Both the position numbers and the translations under genes were made by a program. This document shows positions 9,121 to 16,856 of a stretch of DNA of 64,000 bases, piece after piece. The first letter of the stretch is position 1. Every line of letters starts with the position of its first letter. The notes under the pieces were generated by a model that saw only the letters and a list, made by a program, of their open reading frames with translations, had not been told where the DNA came from and searched no databases. The DNA is from Oscillospiraceae bacterium (lineage in GTDB: Bacteria > Bacillota > Clostridia > Oscillospirales > Ruminococcaceae): NCBI GenBank assembly GCA_004554485.1, contig SFLS01000002.1, positions 1-64,000 on the forward strand. Reading direction: 5' to 3'.

Positions 9121-9164
9121 GCGTATTACCCCGATTATCTAAAAGAAGAATAATGGTAGAAATA

Positions 9165-9193
9165 ATTATAGCCTCCGCGCAGGGCGGAGGCAA
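9165..9193 (-). promoter_or_regulatory. ABC importer promoter with inverted repeat filling the spacer
   Basis: On the minus strand TTGCCT (9188-9193) and TATAAT (9165-9170) are 17 bp apart. The spacer and part of the -35 box are an inverted repeat, GCCTCCGC (9171-9178) and GCGGAGGC (9184-9191), 5 bp apart. A bound repressor there would block RNA polymerase. Confidence 0.6.
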
Positions 9194-9262
9194 GAATGAC
9201 TGTTCGTTATAGCGGAAAGATTGTTCGGCATAAAGGAATAAAGGAGCCGTCCGGTCGGGACG

Positions 9263-10144
9263 TTATTTCTGTGCCGGCCGGAAGGAGGCTTTGCCGTAGA
9301 AAAAGAGCGCCAGCGCCCCGGGGCCGACGTGGGAGCCGGTCATCGGTTCGTAGCAGGCCGTCAGGATCTTTCTGGGCGGATGATTGCGCTGCAGCAGCCG
9401 GGCCAGTTCTTCGGCCTCCTGCGGGCAGTCGGCGTGGACGATGGCGACGGTTTCGTTTTCGGCATCCTCGATATACCGGTCGTACTGCTCCGCCAGGACC
9501 TCGATCGATTTTTTTCGGCCCCGCACCTGGGCAAAGCAGACGATCTGCCCCTGGGGGTCGCCCTTCAGAATCGGCTTGATCTGCAGCACCGTCCCCACGG
9601 CGGCCTTCAGGTTGCTGATCCGTCCCGAGCGGCGCAGGTAGCGCAGGTCCTCCACCGTAAAGACCTGGCACATCCGGTGGCGCTCCTCCAGCAGCCGGTC
9701 GGCGGCGGTATCCAGGTCAATGCCCGCCGTGCGGTATTCGGCAGCCTTCAGCACCTGCAGCCCCTCCCCCAGCGAAGCGGACAGGGTATCCACCAGCCGC
9801 AGCTTTCGCTGGGGGAATTCCTCCTGCAGCTGTGCGGCGGCCATCCGGGCCGAGGCGTAGGAGCCGCTGATGCCGGAGGACATCCCCACGAACAGGATAT
9901 CCCGTCCCGCCGCCAGCAACGGGGCAAAGCAGTCGAGGTAGCGCTGCGGCGTCAGCTGGGAGGTGGTCACGGGGGTACCGCGGCGCATCCCGTCGTAAAA
10001 GGCTTTGGCGTCAAACTGTTCGGTGTCGGTGCAGCGGGTCTCCTGCCCGTCTATATAAAAGGAAAAAGGAATCACGCCGATCCCCTGCTGCCGCAGCAGC
10101 GCGACATCCAGGTTGGCGGAAGTATCGGTGATGATCTCGTACAT
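9263..10144 (-). CDS. DegV family fatty-acid-binding protein
   Basis: 293 residues, standard length. The N-terminus YEIITDTSANLD is the usual DegV opening. A SQLTPQRYLDCF segment, a VGMSSGISGSYASA loop and C-terminal VGPGALALFFYG contain the conserved lipid-head contact residues. DegV/FakB proteins carry single fatty acids and can supply fatty acid kinase; no FakA is seen here. The gene is divergent from a DUF1836 gene, and its promoter is overlapped by a 29-bp palindromic site. The start is preceded by AAGGAGGG. Confidence 0.9.
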   Translation of the reverse strand: MYEIITDTSANLDVALLRQQGIGVIPFSFYIDGQETRCTDTEQFDAKAFYDGMRRGTPVTTSQLTPQRYLDCFAPLLAAGRDILFVGMSSGISGSYASARMAAAQLQEEFPQRKLRLVDTLSASLGEGLQVLKAAEYRTAGIDLDTAADRLLEERHRMCQVFTVEDLRYLRRSGRISNLKAAVGTVLQIKPILKGDPQGQIVCFAQVRGRKKSIEVLAEQYDRYIEDAENETVAIVHADCPQEAEELARLLQRNHPPRKILTACYEPMTGSHVGPGALALFFYGKASFRPAQK

Positions 10145-10159
10145 AGCGGGATCCCTCCT

Positions 10160-10209
10160 TGTAATCTAATATCACATATTAGATTACATCATTTTATACA
10201 CTGTGTCAA
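10160..10209 (-). promoter_or_regulatory. degV promoter with perfect 13+13-bp operator palindrome
   Basis: TGTAATCTAATAT (10160-10172) and ATATTAGATTACA (10176-10188) are perfect inverted repeats separated by CAC. On the minus strand TTGACA (10204-10209) and TAATCT (10181-10186), 17 bp apart, form a promoter for degV, so the palindrome covers its -10 box and start site. The divergent DUF1836 protein is a natural candidate binder. Confidence 0.75.
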
Positions 10210-10231
10210 GACGGGAGAATCATCGGCAATC

Positions 10232-10260
10232 TTGCGGGCAGCGGCGCCGCATGGTATAAT
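10232..10260 (+). promoter_or_regulatory. Sigma-A promoter of the DUF1836 gene
   Basis: TTGCGG at 10232-10237, a 17-bp spacer and a consensus TATAAT at 10255-10260, 24 bp before the TTG start codon. Confidence 0.7.
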
Positions 10261-10284
10261 ACGGAAAAAGGCAGGTGTATTCTG

Positions 10285-10890
10285 TTGAGCTACGATAAGC
10301 AACTGGTCGCGGGCAAGCTGCGCCGCTGGGAGCGCTATCTCAATCGCTTCCGGCTCCCCGCGTGGGAGGAGATCCCCGATATCGGCCTGTATATGGAGCA
10401 GGTCGTCACCCTGCTGCGGGAATATCTTGACTATCTCCCCCCGGAGCTGAAGGAGGAGGAAGCGGTCACGGCGGCCGCCATCAATAACTACGTCCGCACC
10501 CGGGTCATGCCCGGCCCGCAGAAAAAGAGATATTACCGTGTTCACCTGGCATATCTCATCATGATCTGCACCCTCAAGCAGGGGCTCAGCATCTCGCTGG
10601 TGCAAAAGCTCCTCCCCGTCGGCCTCCCGCCGGAGGAAGTGCGGCGCATTTACAGCCAGTATGCCGAGCGTCACCGCGTGACCGCCCAATACTTTACCCA
10701 GCAGGTGCGTGCCGCCGCGGCGCTGTTCCTGGATCTCGAGCCGGAATCGGCGCTGACCACCGACCGGGTGGAGGACCTGATCGCCTCCGCCGCGATGCTG
10801 GGCGGGTTTTCGCGGCTGCTGGCGGAAAAACTGCTGCTGCTGGAAGGCCGCACGGTGGCAAACGGCGGCAGCCTGGAATTGCTGAAGTAA
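10285..10890 (+). CDS. DUF1836 domain protein, probable DNA-binding regulator
   Basis: 201 residues, matching the DUF1836 family: LPAWEEIPDIGLYMEQVVTL near the N-terminus, TAAAINNYVRTRVMPGPQKKRYYRVHLAYLI in the middle (a MerR-like helix-turn-helix region), and a helical C-terminal half. The start is TTG. The function of the family is unproven, but the putative HTH and its divergent placement next to degV suggest that it represses degV through the palindrome at 10160-10188. No membrane segments are seen. The stretch from 10891 to 10985 holds only a GC-rich hairpin (10901-10937). Confidence 0.8.
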   Translation: MSYDKQLVAGKLRRWERYLNRFRLPAWEEIPDIGLYMEQVVTLLREYLDYLPPELKEEEAVTAAAINNYVRTRVMPGPQKKRYYRVHLAYLIMICTLKQGLSISLVQKLLPVGLPPEEVRRIYSQYAERHRVTAQYFTQQVRAAAALFLDLEPESALTTDRVEDLIASAAMLGGFSRLLAEKLLLLEGRTVANGGSLELLK

Positions 10891-10985
10891 CGGCTGCTTT
10901 GCGGGGCCCTGCGCAAAAATGAGCCGCGCGGCCCCGCCCATTCAGCCGGTATTATTCTGTCATCAAAAAAATTTTTTGCCGTTCA

Positions 10986-11014
10986 TGCAACCAAACCGCG
11001 CAAAATGTTGTCTA
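10986..11014 (+). promoter_or_regulatory. Putative ECF-type promoter of the sigma factor operon
   Basis: TGCAAC (10986-10991), a 17-bp spacer and TGTCTA (11009-11014). This resembles TGCAAC/CGTCTA promoters in front of ECF sigma operons in Clostridia, so the operon probably drives itself. No good sigma-A promoter is seen here. Confidence 0.5.
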
Positions 11015-11052
11015 TAGGGGTGAGGACGTATGGGGCAGGAAAGGAGCGCCCG

Positions 11053-11619
11053 ATGGAGGATGAAAAGATCCTGGACCTCTACTGGCAGCGCAGCCAGCAG
11101 GCCATTTCTGAAACTTCCTTAAAATACGGGGCATACTGTATGCGGGTATCCATGAATATTTTGGAGAACCGGCAGGACAGCGAGGAAAACGTCAGCGATA
11201 CCTACCTGCACGCCTGGAACGCCATACCGCCGCAGCGCCCGCGGGTGCTGGCCGCGTTTCTCGGCAAGCTGGCCCGGAATCTCGCCCTCAACCGGTACAA
11301 GGCCCGCCATACCCAAAAACGGGGCGGCGATGCCCTGACCCTTTCGCTGGAGGAACTGGCGGAATGTCTCCCCGGCGGCTCCCAGCCGCTGCAGCAAGCG
11401 GAGGTCTCGGCGTTTTCCCGCTGCCTCAGCGATTTTCTGTGGCAGCAGGGGGAGGAAGCGCGCCGCGTCTTTATCTGGCGGTATTTTTACTGCGAACCGG
11501 TAGCGGATATCGCCCGGCGGTTCGGCGTCAGCGAAAGCAAGGTCAAATCCATGCTGCTGCGCACCCGCGGCAAGCTGCGCCGGTATCTGGAAAGCGAGGG
11601 ATGGGCCCATGAAACATGA
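11053..11619 (+). CDS. ECF-type RNA polymerase sigma factor
   Basis: 188 residues. Region 2 covers about residues 15-80 (ILENRQDSEENVSDTYLHAWNAIPP) and region 4 covers about 125-180 (RRVFIWRYFYCEPVADIARRFGVSESKVKSMLLRTRGKL, the HTH that reads the -35 box). I chose the ATG at 11053 because of the AAAGGAG site 7 bp before it; the in-frame start at 11005 lies in the probable promoter. Its last 11 bases overlap the following membrane protein gene, as usual for sigma and anti-sigma pairs. It likely controls the downstream surface-modification genes. Confidence 0.9.
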   Translation: MEDEKILDLYWQRSQQAISETSLKYGAYCMRVSMNILENRQDSEENVSDTYLHAWNAIPPQRPRVLAAFLGKLARNLALNRYKARHTQKRGGDALTLSLEELAECLPGGSQPLQQAEVSAFSRCLSDFLWQQGEEARRVFIWRYFYCEPVADIARRFGVSESKVKSMLLRTRGKLRRYLESEGWAHET

Positions 11620-12145
11620 ATCATTGGCGGCGGCTGTTACCGGCATCGATGACGCCCTGCTGGAGGACGCCCTGCAGGCTCCCTCGGCCGCCCGCGTCCC
11701 CCGCCGGAAGGTCTGGTATGCCGCCGCAGGACTGATCCTTGTGTTCTGCGCGGCGCTGCTGTGGCAGATGGCGGCCTTCCCCCGCATCATGCTGGAGGGC
11801 GCCGCGGTCGGCCGGCAGCCGGTTGCGGTCGTCCGGCCGCCGGAATCCCGGGAGCTGGGGCCGGCCGTGCAGACGGCGCAGGCGGCGCAGGAGCTGCGGG
11901 TGCAGCTGTCAGTTTCCTGCCCCCGCCGGGTCGAACTCACCGTTTCGGCGGGCGAGCTTCAGGTCCTGTCCGGGGAAAGCCCGGTGTACCGGGGGAACGC
12001 GTACAGCGGCAGCGGCAGCGCGCTTTCTGTCCTTTGGGTCATTGCCGGGGCCCGGCCGGATGCCGTCTACCGCATGACCGTCAACGAAAAAGTCTTGGCC
12101 CTTTCCTGTGATGAACAGGGGACCTGGACCATCCGGCAGCAATAA
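11609..12145 (+). CDS. Single-pass membrane protein, putative anti-sigma factor
   Basis: 178 residues. A short cytoplasmic segment (1-35) is followed by one membrane helix (WYAAAGLILVFCAALLWQMA, about 36-55) and an extracytoplasmic beta-rich domain. It overlaps the sigma gene by 11 bases, the usual place for an anti-sigma factor. It has no recognisable zinc anti-sigma motif, so the anti-sigma role rests on position and topology alone. It ends 37 bp before the lipoprotein gene. Confidence 0.6.
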   Translation: MKHESLAAAVTGIDDALLEDALQAPSAARVPRRKVWYAAAGLILVFCAALLWQMAAFPRIMLEGAAVGRQPVAVVRPPESRELGPAVQTAQAAQELRVQLSVSCPRRVELTVSAGELQVLSGESPVYRGNAYSGSGSALSVLWVIAGARPDAVYRMTVNEKVLALSCDEQGTWTIRQQ

Positions 12146-12182
12146 AAAAGCCAAAAAAGAAAAAGAACAGGAGAATGTAAAA

Positions 12183-12758
12183 ATGAAAAAGCTTTTGTGT
12201 GTTATTCTGGCAGCCGTTATGGTTCTGTCACTGGCCGCGTGCAGCGGCAGCAACAATCCCGCCGGCGGCAACGGCGGCGTGGAGATCGCCGACTCCCTGG
12301 CGCTGCTCACCACGGTGTGGGACAGCTATACGGAGGATGAAAAGTTCCCCGCGGCCGGCGGCGACTATGAAAACAACGTCATGGATGGCCCCGGCGGCAT
12401 TGATATCAGCACGCTGGAGGCTGACGAGCTGGATTACCTGCTGGCGCTCAACGCCGAGGGCGCGGCGCTCATCGATGACGCCGCTTCCCTGACGCACATG
12501 ATGAATGCCAACACCTTCACCTGCGGCGCCTTCCGTGCCCAAAAGGCGGAGGATGTTGAAACGCTGGCCAAGTCCCTGCGGGATAACATCCAGCAAAGGC
12601 AGTGGATGTGCGGCTTCCCGGACAAGCTGGTCATCTTCACGCTGGACCGTTACGTCGTTTCGGTGTTCGGCAAGGAGGAGATCACCAATACCTTCCGTGA
12701 TAAGCTGACGGCCTGCTATCCGTCCGCTGTCATCGCCTACGAGGAAGCCATTGTGTAA
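12183..12758 (+). CDS. DUF4358-like lipoprotein
   Basis: 191 residues starting at the ATG after AACAGGAGAATGTAAAA. A lipoprotein signal ends at LAAC (Cys about 19). The mature domain has ADELDYLLALNAEGAALIDDAA, then CGAFRAQKAEDVETLAKSLRDNI and a C-terminal YVVSVFGKEEITNTFRDKLTACYP, consistent with DUF4358. These proteins often sit next to MBOAT and DHHW genes in Clostridia, as here. Likely a surface accessory of the acylation system; biochemical function is unknown. Confidence 0.7.
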   Translation: MKKLLCVILAAVMVLSLAACSGSNNPAGGNGGVEIADSLALLTTVWDSYTEDEKFPAAGGDYENNVMDGPGGIDISTLEADELDYLLALNAEGAALIDDAASLTHMMNANTFTCGAFRAQKAEDVETLAKSLRDNIQQRQWMCGFPDKLVIFTLDRYVVSVFGKEEITNTFRDKLTACYPSAVIAYEEAIV

Positions 12759-12779
12759 GACGGCAGAGAGGAGCTGCGC

Positions 12780-14183
12780 ATGCTGTTTTCTAGCATCCCG
12801 TTTCTTTATTATTTCCTGCCTGCCGTACTGCTGGCCTATTTTGCGGCGCCCCGCCGGGCCAAAAACGCCGTGCTGCTGCTGTTCAGCCTGCTGTTCTACG
12901 CCTGGGGCGAGCCCAAATATATCGTCTTTATGGTGGCCTCTATTCTGCAGGGGTACTGTTTTGGGCGGCTGCTGGAAAAATATCATGCCGACAAAAGGCG
13001 GTCAAAGCTTTGTTTGACCGCCTCTGTCCTGTTCAGCCTTTTGCTGCTGGGCTACTGCAAATACGCCGATTTTTTCCTGGAAAGCTTCAATGCCGTTACC
13101 GGGCTTTCGGTCCCGCTGCTGCGGGTGACGCTGCCCATCGGCATCAGCTTTTACACCTTCCAGATCCTCAGCTATGTGGTGGATGTTTACCGCGGGACGG
13201 TCAGGGCACAGCGCAATTTCATCAATCTGGCGGCCTATATCGCCATGTTCCCGCAGCTCATCGCCGGGCCCATTGTGCGCTATGCCGATATTGAACCGCA
13301 GCTTACCGAACGGCGGCACAGCCTGCGGCAGGCGGCAGCGGGGGCGCAGCGGTTTGTGCTGGGCCTTGCCAAAAAGGTGCTGCTGGCCAATGTGCTGTAT
13401 CAGCTCATCACCGTCTACAAGCAAAGCAGCCAGCCCTCGGTGCTGTTCACCTGGATGTATGCTGTGGCCTACACGCTGCACATCTACTTCGATTTTTCCG
13501 GGTACAGCGATATGGCCATCGGCCTGGGGCAGATCTTCGGCTTTCGCTTTGCCGAAAACTTCAATTATCCCTATATCTCCCGCAGCATCACCGAATTCTG
13601 GCGCCGCTGGCACATGAGCCTCGGCACCTGGTTCCGGGATTACGTCTATATCCCGCTGGGCGGCAACCGGGTCCCGGCGGGGCGGCGCTTTTTCAATATC
13701 CTTGTGGTATGGATGCTGACGGGGCTCTGGCACGGCGCGGCCTGGAACTTTGTGCTGTGGGGGCTGTTTTTTGCCCTGCTGCTGCTGGTGGAAAAGGCCT
13801 TCCTGCTGGGATGGCTGCAAAACGCCGGCGCCCTCAGCCATGTTTACACCCTGCTGCTGGTGGTGCTCAGCTTTGTGATCTTTGACGCGGGCAGCATCCC
13901 GGAGGCGTTCAGCCGTCTGGGGGCTCTGTTCGGCGCGGGCGGTCTGCCCTTCGCCACGGCGGAGACCCTCTACTACCTGCGCAGCTTTGCCGTTGTTTTT
14001 GCCGTCGCCGTCATCGGCGCTACGCCGCTGCCGGCCCGCCTGGCAGCCCGTCTGACAGACGGCGGCATGGGCAGCCGGGTGATGACGGTGGCGTCGCCCC
14101 TCGTGCTGGCGGCGCTGCTGGCGGTCATCACCGCCTATCTGGTGGATGGCTCCTTCAACCCGTTTCTCTATTTTCGCTTTTAA
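12780..14183 (+). CDS. MBOAT-family membrane O-acyltransferase (AlgI/DltB-like)
   Basis: 467 residues with about eleven membrane helices. The family core is present: FWRRWHMSLGTWFRDYVYIPLGG and LTGLWHGAAWNFVLWG, whose His (residue 318) is the conserved catalytic one. AlgI/DltB relatives move acyl groups across the membrane onto extracellular polymers. The next gene encodes a DHHW/AlgJ-like protein that probably completes the transfer, with a 12-bp gap. The acceptor polymer cannot be told from sequence. Confidence 0.92.
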   Translation: MLFSSIPFLYYFLPAVLLAYFAAPRRAKNAVLLLFSLLFYAWGEPKYIVFMVASILQGYCFGRLLEKYHADKRRSKLCLTASVLFSLLLLGYCKYADFFLESFNAVTGLSVPLLRVTLPIGISFYTFQILSYVVDVYRGTVRAQRNFINLAAYIAMFPQLIAGPIVRYADIEPQLTERRHSLRQAAAGAQRFVLGLAKKVLLANVLYQLITVYKQSSQPSVLFTWMYAVAYTLHIYFDFSGYSDMAIGLGQIFGFRFAENFNYPYISRSITEFWRRWHMSLGTWFRDYVYIPLGGNRVPAGRRFFNILVVWMLTGLWHGAAWNFVLWGLFFALLLLVEKAFLLGWLQNAGALSHVYTLLLVVLSFVIFDAGSIPEAFSRLGALFGAGGLPFATAETLYYLRSFAVVFAVAVIGATPLPARLAARLTDGGMGSRVMTVASPLVLAALLAVITAYLVDGSFNPFLYFRF

Positions 14184-14195
14184 GGAGGGACCCCG

Positions 14196-15296
14196 ATGAA
14201 AACCGAAAAAAAAGACCTCGTCACGCTGGTCGTCCTGGGTCTCTTCCTGCTGGGATTTTCGCTTTGGGCGCTGTTCAAGCCGGCGGATGCCGCTTCGGAA
14301 AGCGAGCGCCGGGCGCTGGCCCAGCTGCCGCAATTCACCGCGCAGTCGGTGCTCTCCGGCGGCTTTGCACAGCAGTTCGAGGATTACGCCACCGACCAGT
14401 TCCCCCTGCGGGAGCCGTTCCGCCGCCTCAAGGCGCTGACCGCCACCCGCATCCTGCGGCAGCGGGATAACAACGGCCTGTATCTGCGGGAGGGCTACCT
14501 TTCCAAGCTGGAATATCCCATGGACCTTTCCTCGCTGGACCACGTGGAGGAACGCTTTTCCTACCTCTGCCAGCGTTACCTGCGGGAAGCCGGGTGCAGC
14601 GTCTATCTTTGTGCCATCCCGGATAAAAACTACTTTTTGGCGGCGGCGGGCGGCTATCCTTCGCTGGATTACGAAGCGTTTGTGCAGGAGCTGCGCCGGC
14701 GCACCGACGGGATGCAGTATATCGACGTGTTCGACCTGCTGGAGCTGGAGGATTACTACCGCACCGATACCCACTGGCGGCAGGAAAAGCTTCTGGATGT
14801 GGCGGAGCGGCTGGCAGCCGGGATGGGGACCCACCTGACGGGCAGTTATACCGTGCATACGCTGGAAAAGCCGTTCTACGGGGTGTATTACGGCCAGGCG
14901 GCGCTGCCGGTGCCGCCGGAGGAGCTTTGCTACCTCACCGGAGGGGCCATCGATACCTGCACCGTCTATAACTACGAAACAGGGACCTACGGCCCGGTCT
15001 ACGACAGACAAAAGGCCGAGGGCCGCGACCCCTACGAGATGTTCCTTTCCGGCCCTGTTTCGCTGCTGCGGCTGGAAAATCCCCGGAATACCTCGGGGCG
15101 GCGGCTCATCCTCTTCCGGGATTCCTTCGGCAGCAGCATCGCGCCGCTGCTCCTCGAAGGGTATTCCTCCGTCACGCTGGTGGATATCCGCTATCTGGCC
15201 TCCGCCCGCCTGGGGGACTTCATCGATTTTACCGGCAGCGACGTGCTGTTCCTGTACAGCATCCCGGTGCTCAACAACAGCGAAACCCTTAAATGA
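14196..15296 (+). CDS. DHHW-family (AlgJ/AlgX-like) surface protein
   Basis: 366 residues. One N-terminal membrane anchor (about residues 8-28) is followed by an extracytoplasmic SGNH-hydrolase-like domain. The DTHW motif at D191-H193-W194 carries the catalytic Asp/His pair seen in AlgJ and AlgX, and LFRDSFGSSIAPLL near residue 308 supplies the likely nucleophile Ser. It lies directly after the MBOAT gene and should accept the acyl group and pass it to a cell-surface polymer. It ends the sigma-factor operon. Confidence 0.85.
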   Translation: MKTEKKDLVTLVVLGLFLLGFSLWALFKPADAASESERRALAQLPQFTAQSVLSGGFAQQFEDYATDQFPLREPFRRLKALTATRILRQRDNNGLYLREGYLSKLEYPMDLSSLDHVEERFSYLCQRYLREAGCSVYLCAIPDKNYFLAAAGGYPSLDYEAFVQELRRRTDGMQYIDVFDLLELEDYYRTDTHWRQEKLLDVAERLAAGMGTHLTGSYTVHTLEKPFYGVYYGQAALPVPPEELCYLTGGAIDTCTVYNYETGTYGPVYDRQKAEGRDPYEMFLSGPVSLLRLENPRNTSGRRLILFRDSFGSSIAPLLLEGYSSVTLVDIRYLASARLGDFIDFTGSDVLFLYSIPVLNNSETLK

Positions 15297-15360
15297 TCCG
15301 TTAAAAAAGCCGCCCTTCAGGCGGACTGAGATAAGAAAACATCCGGTTTAACAAAGCAAT

Positions 15361-15397
15361 AAAAGACCGGGCATCATCCACGATGCCCGGTCTTTTT
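15361..15397 (+). terminator. Terminator of the acylation operon
   Basis: Perfect 15-bp stem AAAAGACCGGGCATC (15361-15375) with GATGCCCGGTCTTTT (15382-15396), then T. The symmetric A and T tails allow it to work in both directions. Nothing else is visible between it and the AEC gene end at 15579. Confidence 0.88.
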
Positions 15398-15578
15398 CTG
15401 TTTCACACAAATGATACAAAACTGCGCAGCACCGAAAACGGCAGATTTCTGCCCGATGCAAGGAAAAGCGGCGCAGGCATCCTTGCGGCCGGCAAGCCGT
15501 TTTGACACAGCAGCGGGCCAAAGATGCCGATTTTCGGCGGAATGGTTTCTTGTGTCAGCCCGCCTTTGGCGGATCTTT

Positions 15579-16631
15579 TCAATAAACGGGCAGCAGGGCG
15601 CTTTGCGCCGCGGCACGCACCAGACAGTAGAACAAGGGGGTGGAAACAACGCACATCAGGGTGGAAAGCAGGCAGACCCGCGCGGCGGTATCGGCCTCCT
15701 GTCGGTAGGTGATAAAAAAGGAACACAGCACGGCGGAAAGCGGCGCGGCAAAGCAGAGTACGACCGCCATCACCGTTGGCTCACCGAAATGCGTCCAGCC
15801 CAACCGCTGGGTCAGGCAAAGCACCGCCAGCGTATACAGCGGGGCCGCAAACATCCGCAAAAAGGCGATCCACCAGGATTTTCCGTCCCGCAGGGCGCTC
15901 TGCAGGTCCGATTCTCCCAGCGTGGCGCCGATCAGCAGCATTGCCAGCGGGTTTACCAGGTTCGCCAGCTGCGGCACCACCGCGTACAGGGCGGGCCAGC
16001 GCAGGTCCGGCCGCAGCAGCGGGAGCCCGCCGGGCTGCGGCAGCAGGTTCTGGGTCAGCCAGATGAGGAACCCGGCAAACATGGCCAGCATCACGGGGCT
16101 TACAAAGGCCTTTTTCAGGCTGCTTTTCAGGCTCCCGCCGGTCATCTGCAGCCCGGAGATCGAAAAAAAGGCGTAGAGGTACAGCATCACCCGGAACGCA
16201 ATGCTGACCATGCTGGCCGTCAGCATCGCTTCGGCGGGTTCCTCGCGGTAAATGGCCCGTAGGATAGGCATGGAGTACAGCGACAGCTGGCCGATGGCAA
16301 AGCACAGCCCATACAGGTTGGCCCGCCGCCGCCCGCAGCGGTAAAACAGCAGCTGCGAAACAGCGATCATGCTCAGATACAGCGCAAAGGCCAGCAGCAG
16401 GATCTGCAGGTTCCGGCGCAGTTCTCCCCCGTGGAAGGAGGTCATAAAGGCATCGAAGGCCAGGCAGGGAATGGTCAGCTTCAGCAGCAGGGTGTTCAGC
16501 ACAGGGCGGCTTTCGGCTTTCAGGATATTCTTTTTGCGCAGCCCCCAGCCCAGCAGAATGGTCAGCATGGCGGCGCAGAAAACGCTTAGGAAGGAACGGT
16601 CGGCCAGCAGGCCGGCGGCGGAAGCAAGCAT
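15579..16631 (-). CDS. AEC (auxin efflux carrier) family transporter
   Basis: 350 residues with about ten membrane helices in two five-helix repeats, typical for AEC carriers of organic acids or amino acids. Recognisable parts are the opening RSFLSVFCAAMLTILLGW, LLLKLTIPCLAFDAF in helix 2 and SALRDGKSWWIAFLRM between repeats. It is transcribed alone, divergent from psuG. The carried substrate is unknown. Confidence 0.88.
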   Translation of the reverse strand: MLASAAGLLADRSFLSVFCAAMLTILLGWGLRKKNILKAESRPVLNTLLLKLTIPCLAFDAFMTSFHGGELRRNLQILLLAFALYLSMIAVSQLLFYRCGRRRANLYGLCFAIGQLSLYSMPILRAIYREEPAEAMLTASMVSIAFRVMLYLYAFFSISGLQMTGGSLKSSLKKAFVSPVMLAMFAGFLIWLTQNLLPQPGGLPLLRPDLRWPALYAVVPQLANLVNPLAMLLIGATLGESDLQSALRDGKSWWIAFLRMFAAPLYTLAVLCLTQRLGWTHFGEPTVMAVVLCFAAPLSAVLCSFFITYRQEADTAARVCLLSTLMCVVSTPLFYCLVRAAAQSALLPVY

Positions 16632-16672
16632 CGGGCAACCCGCCCTTTCTTTATAATAGTAACAACTATATT

Positions 16673-16700
16673 ATTATAAGAATGCCCCGTCCGGTGTCAA
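16673..16700 (-). promoter_or_regulatory. Promoter of the AEC transporter gene
   Basis: On the minus strand TTGACA (16695-16700), a 16-bp spacer and TATAAT (16673-16678). Between this and the gene, ATAGT-AACA-ACTAT forms a short inverted repeat that could be an operator. Confidence 0.7.
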
Positions 16701-16746
16701 GACGGTGTTTCGCCCTATTATTTGTAAAATTTCCCCGCAAATCCGG

Positions 16747-16775
16747 TTGCAATCCGCCGGGGGAATGGTTATAAT
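16747..16775 (+). promoter_or_regulatory. Promoter of psuG
   Basis: TTGCAA (16747-16752), a 17-bp spacer and TATAAT (16770-16775), leaving an untranslated leader of about 75 nt before psuG. Confidence 0.7.
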
Positions 16776-16856
16776 AAACTTTCAACGATGGAGCGTCCGC
16801 CCCAGTCGATGAACCTTTTGGTTGCCGAAATATGATTTACAGGAGGAACATCTGAC

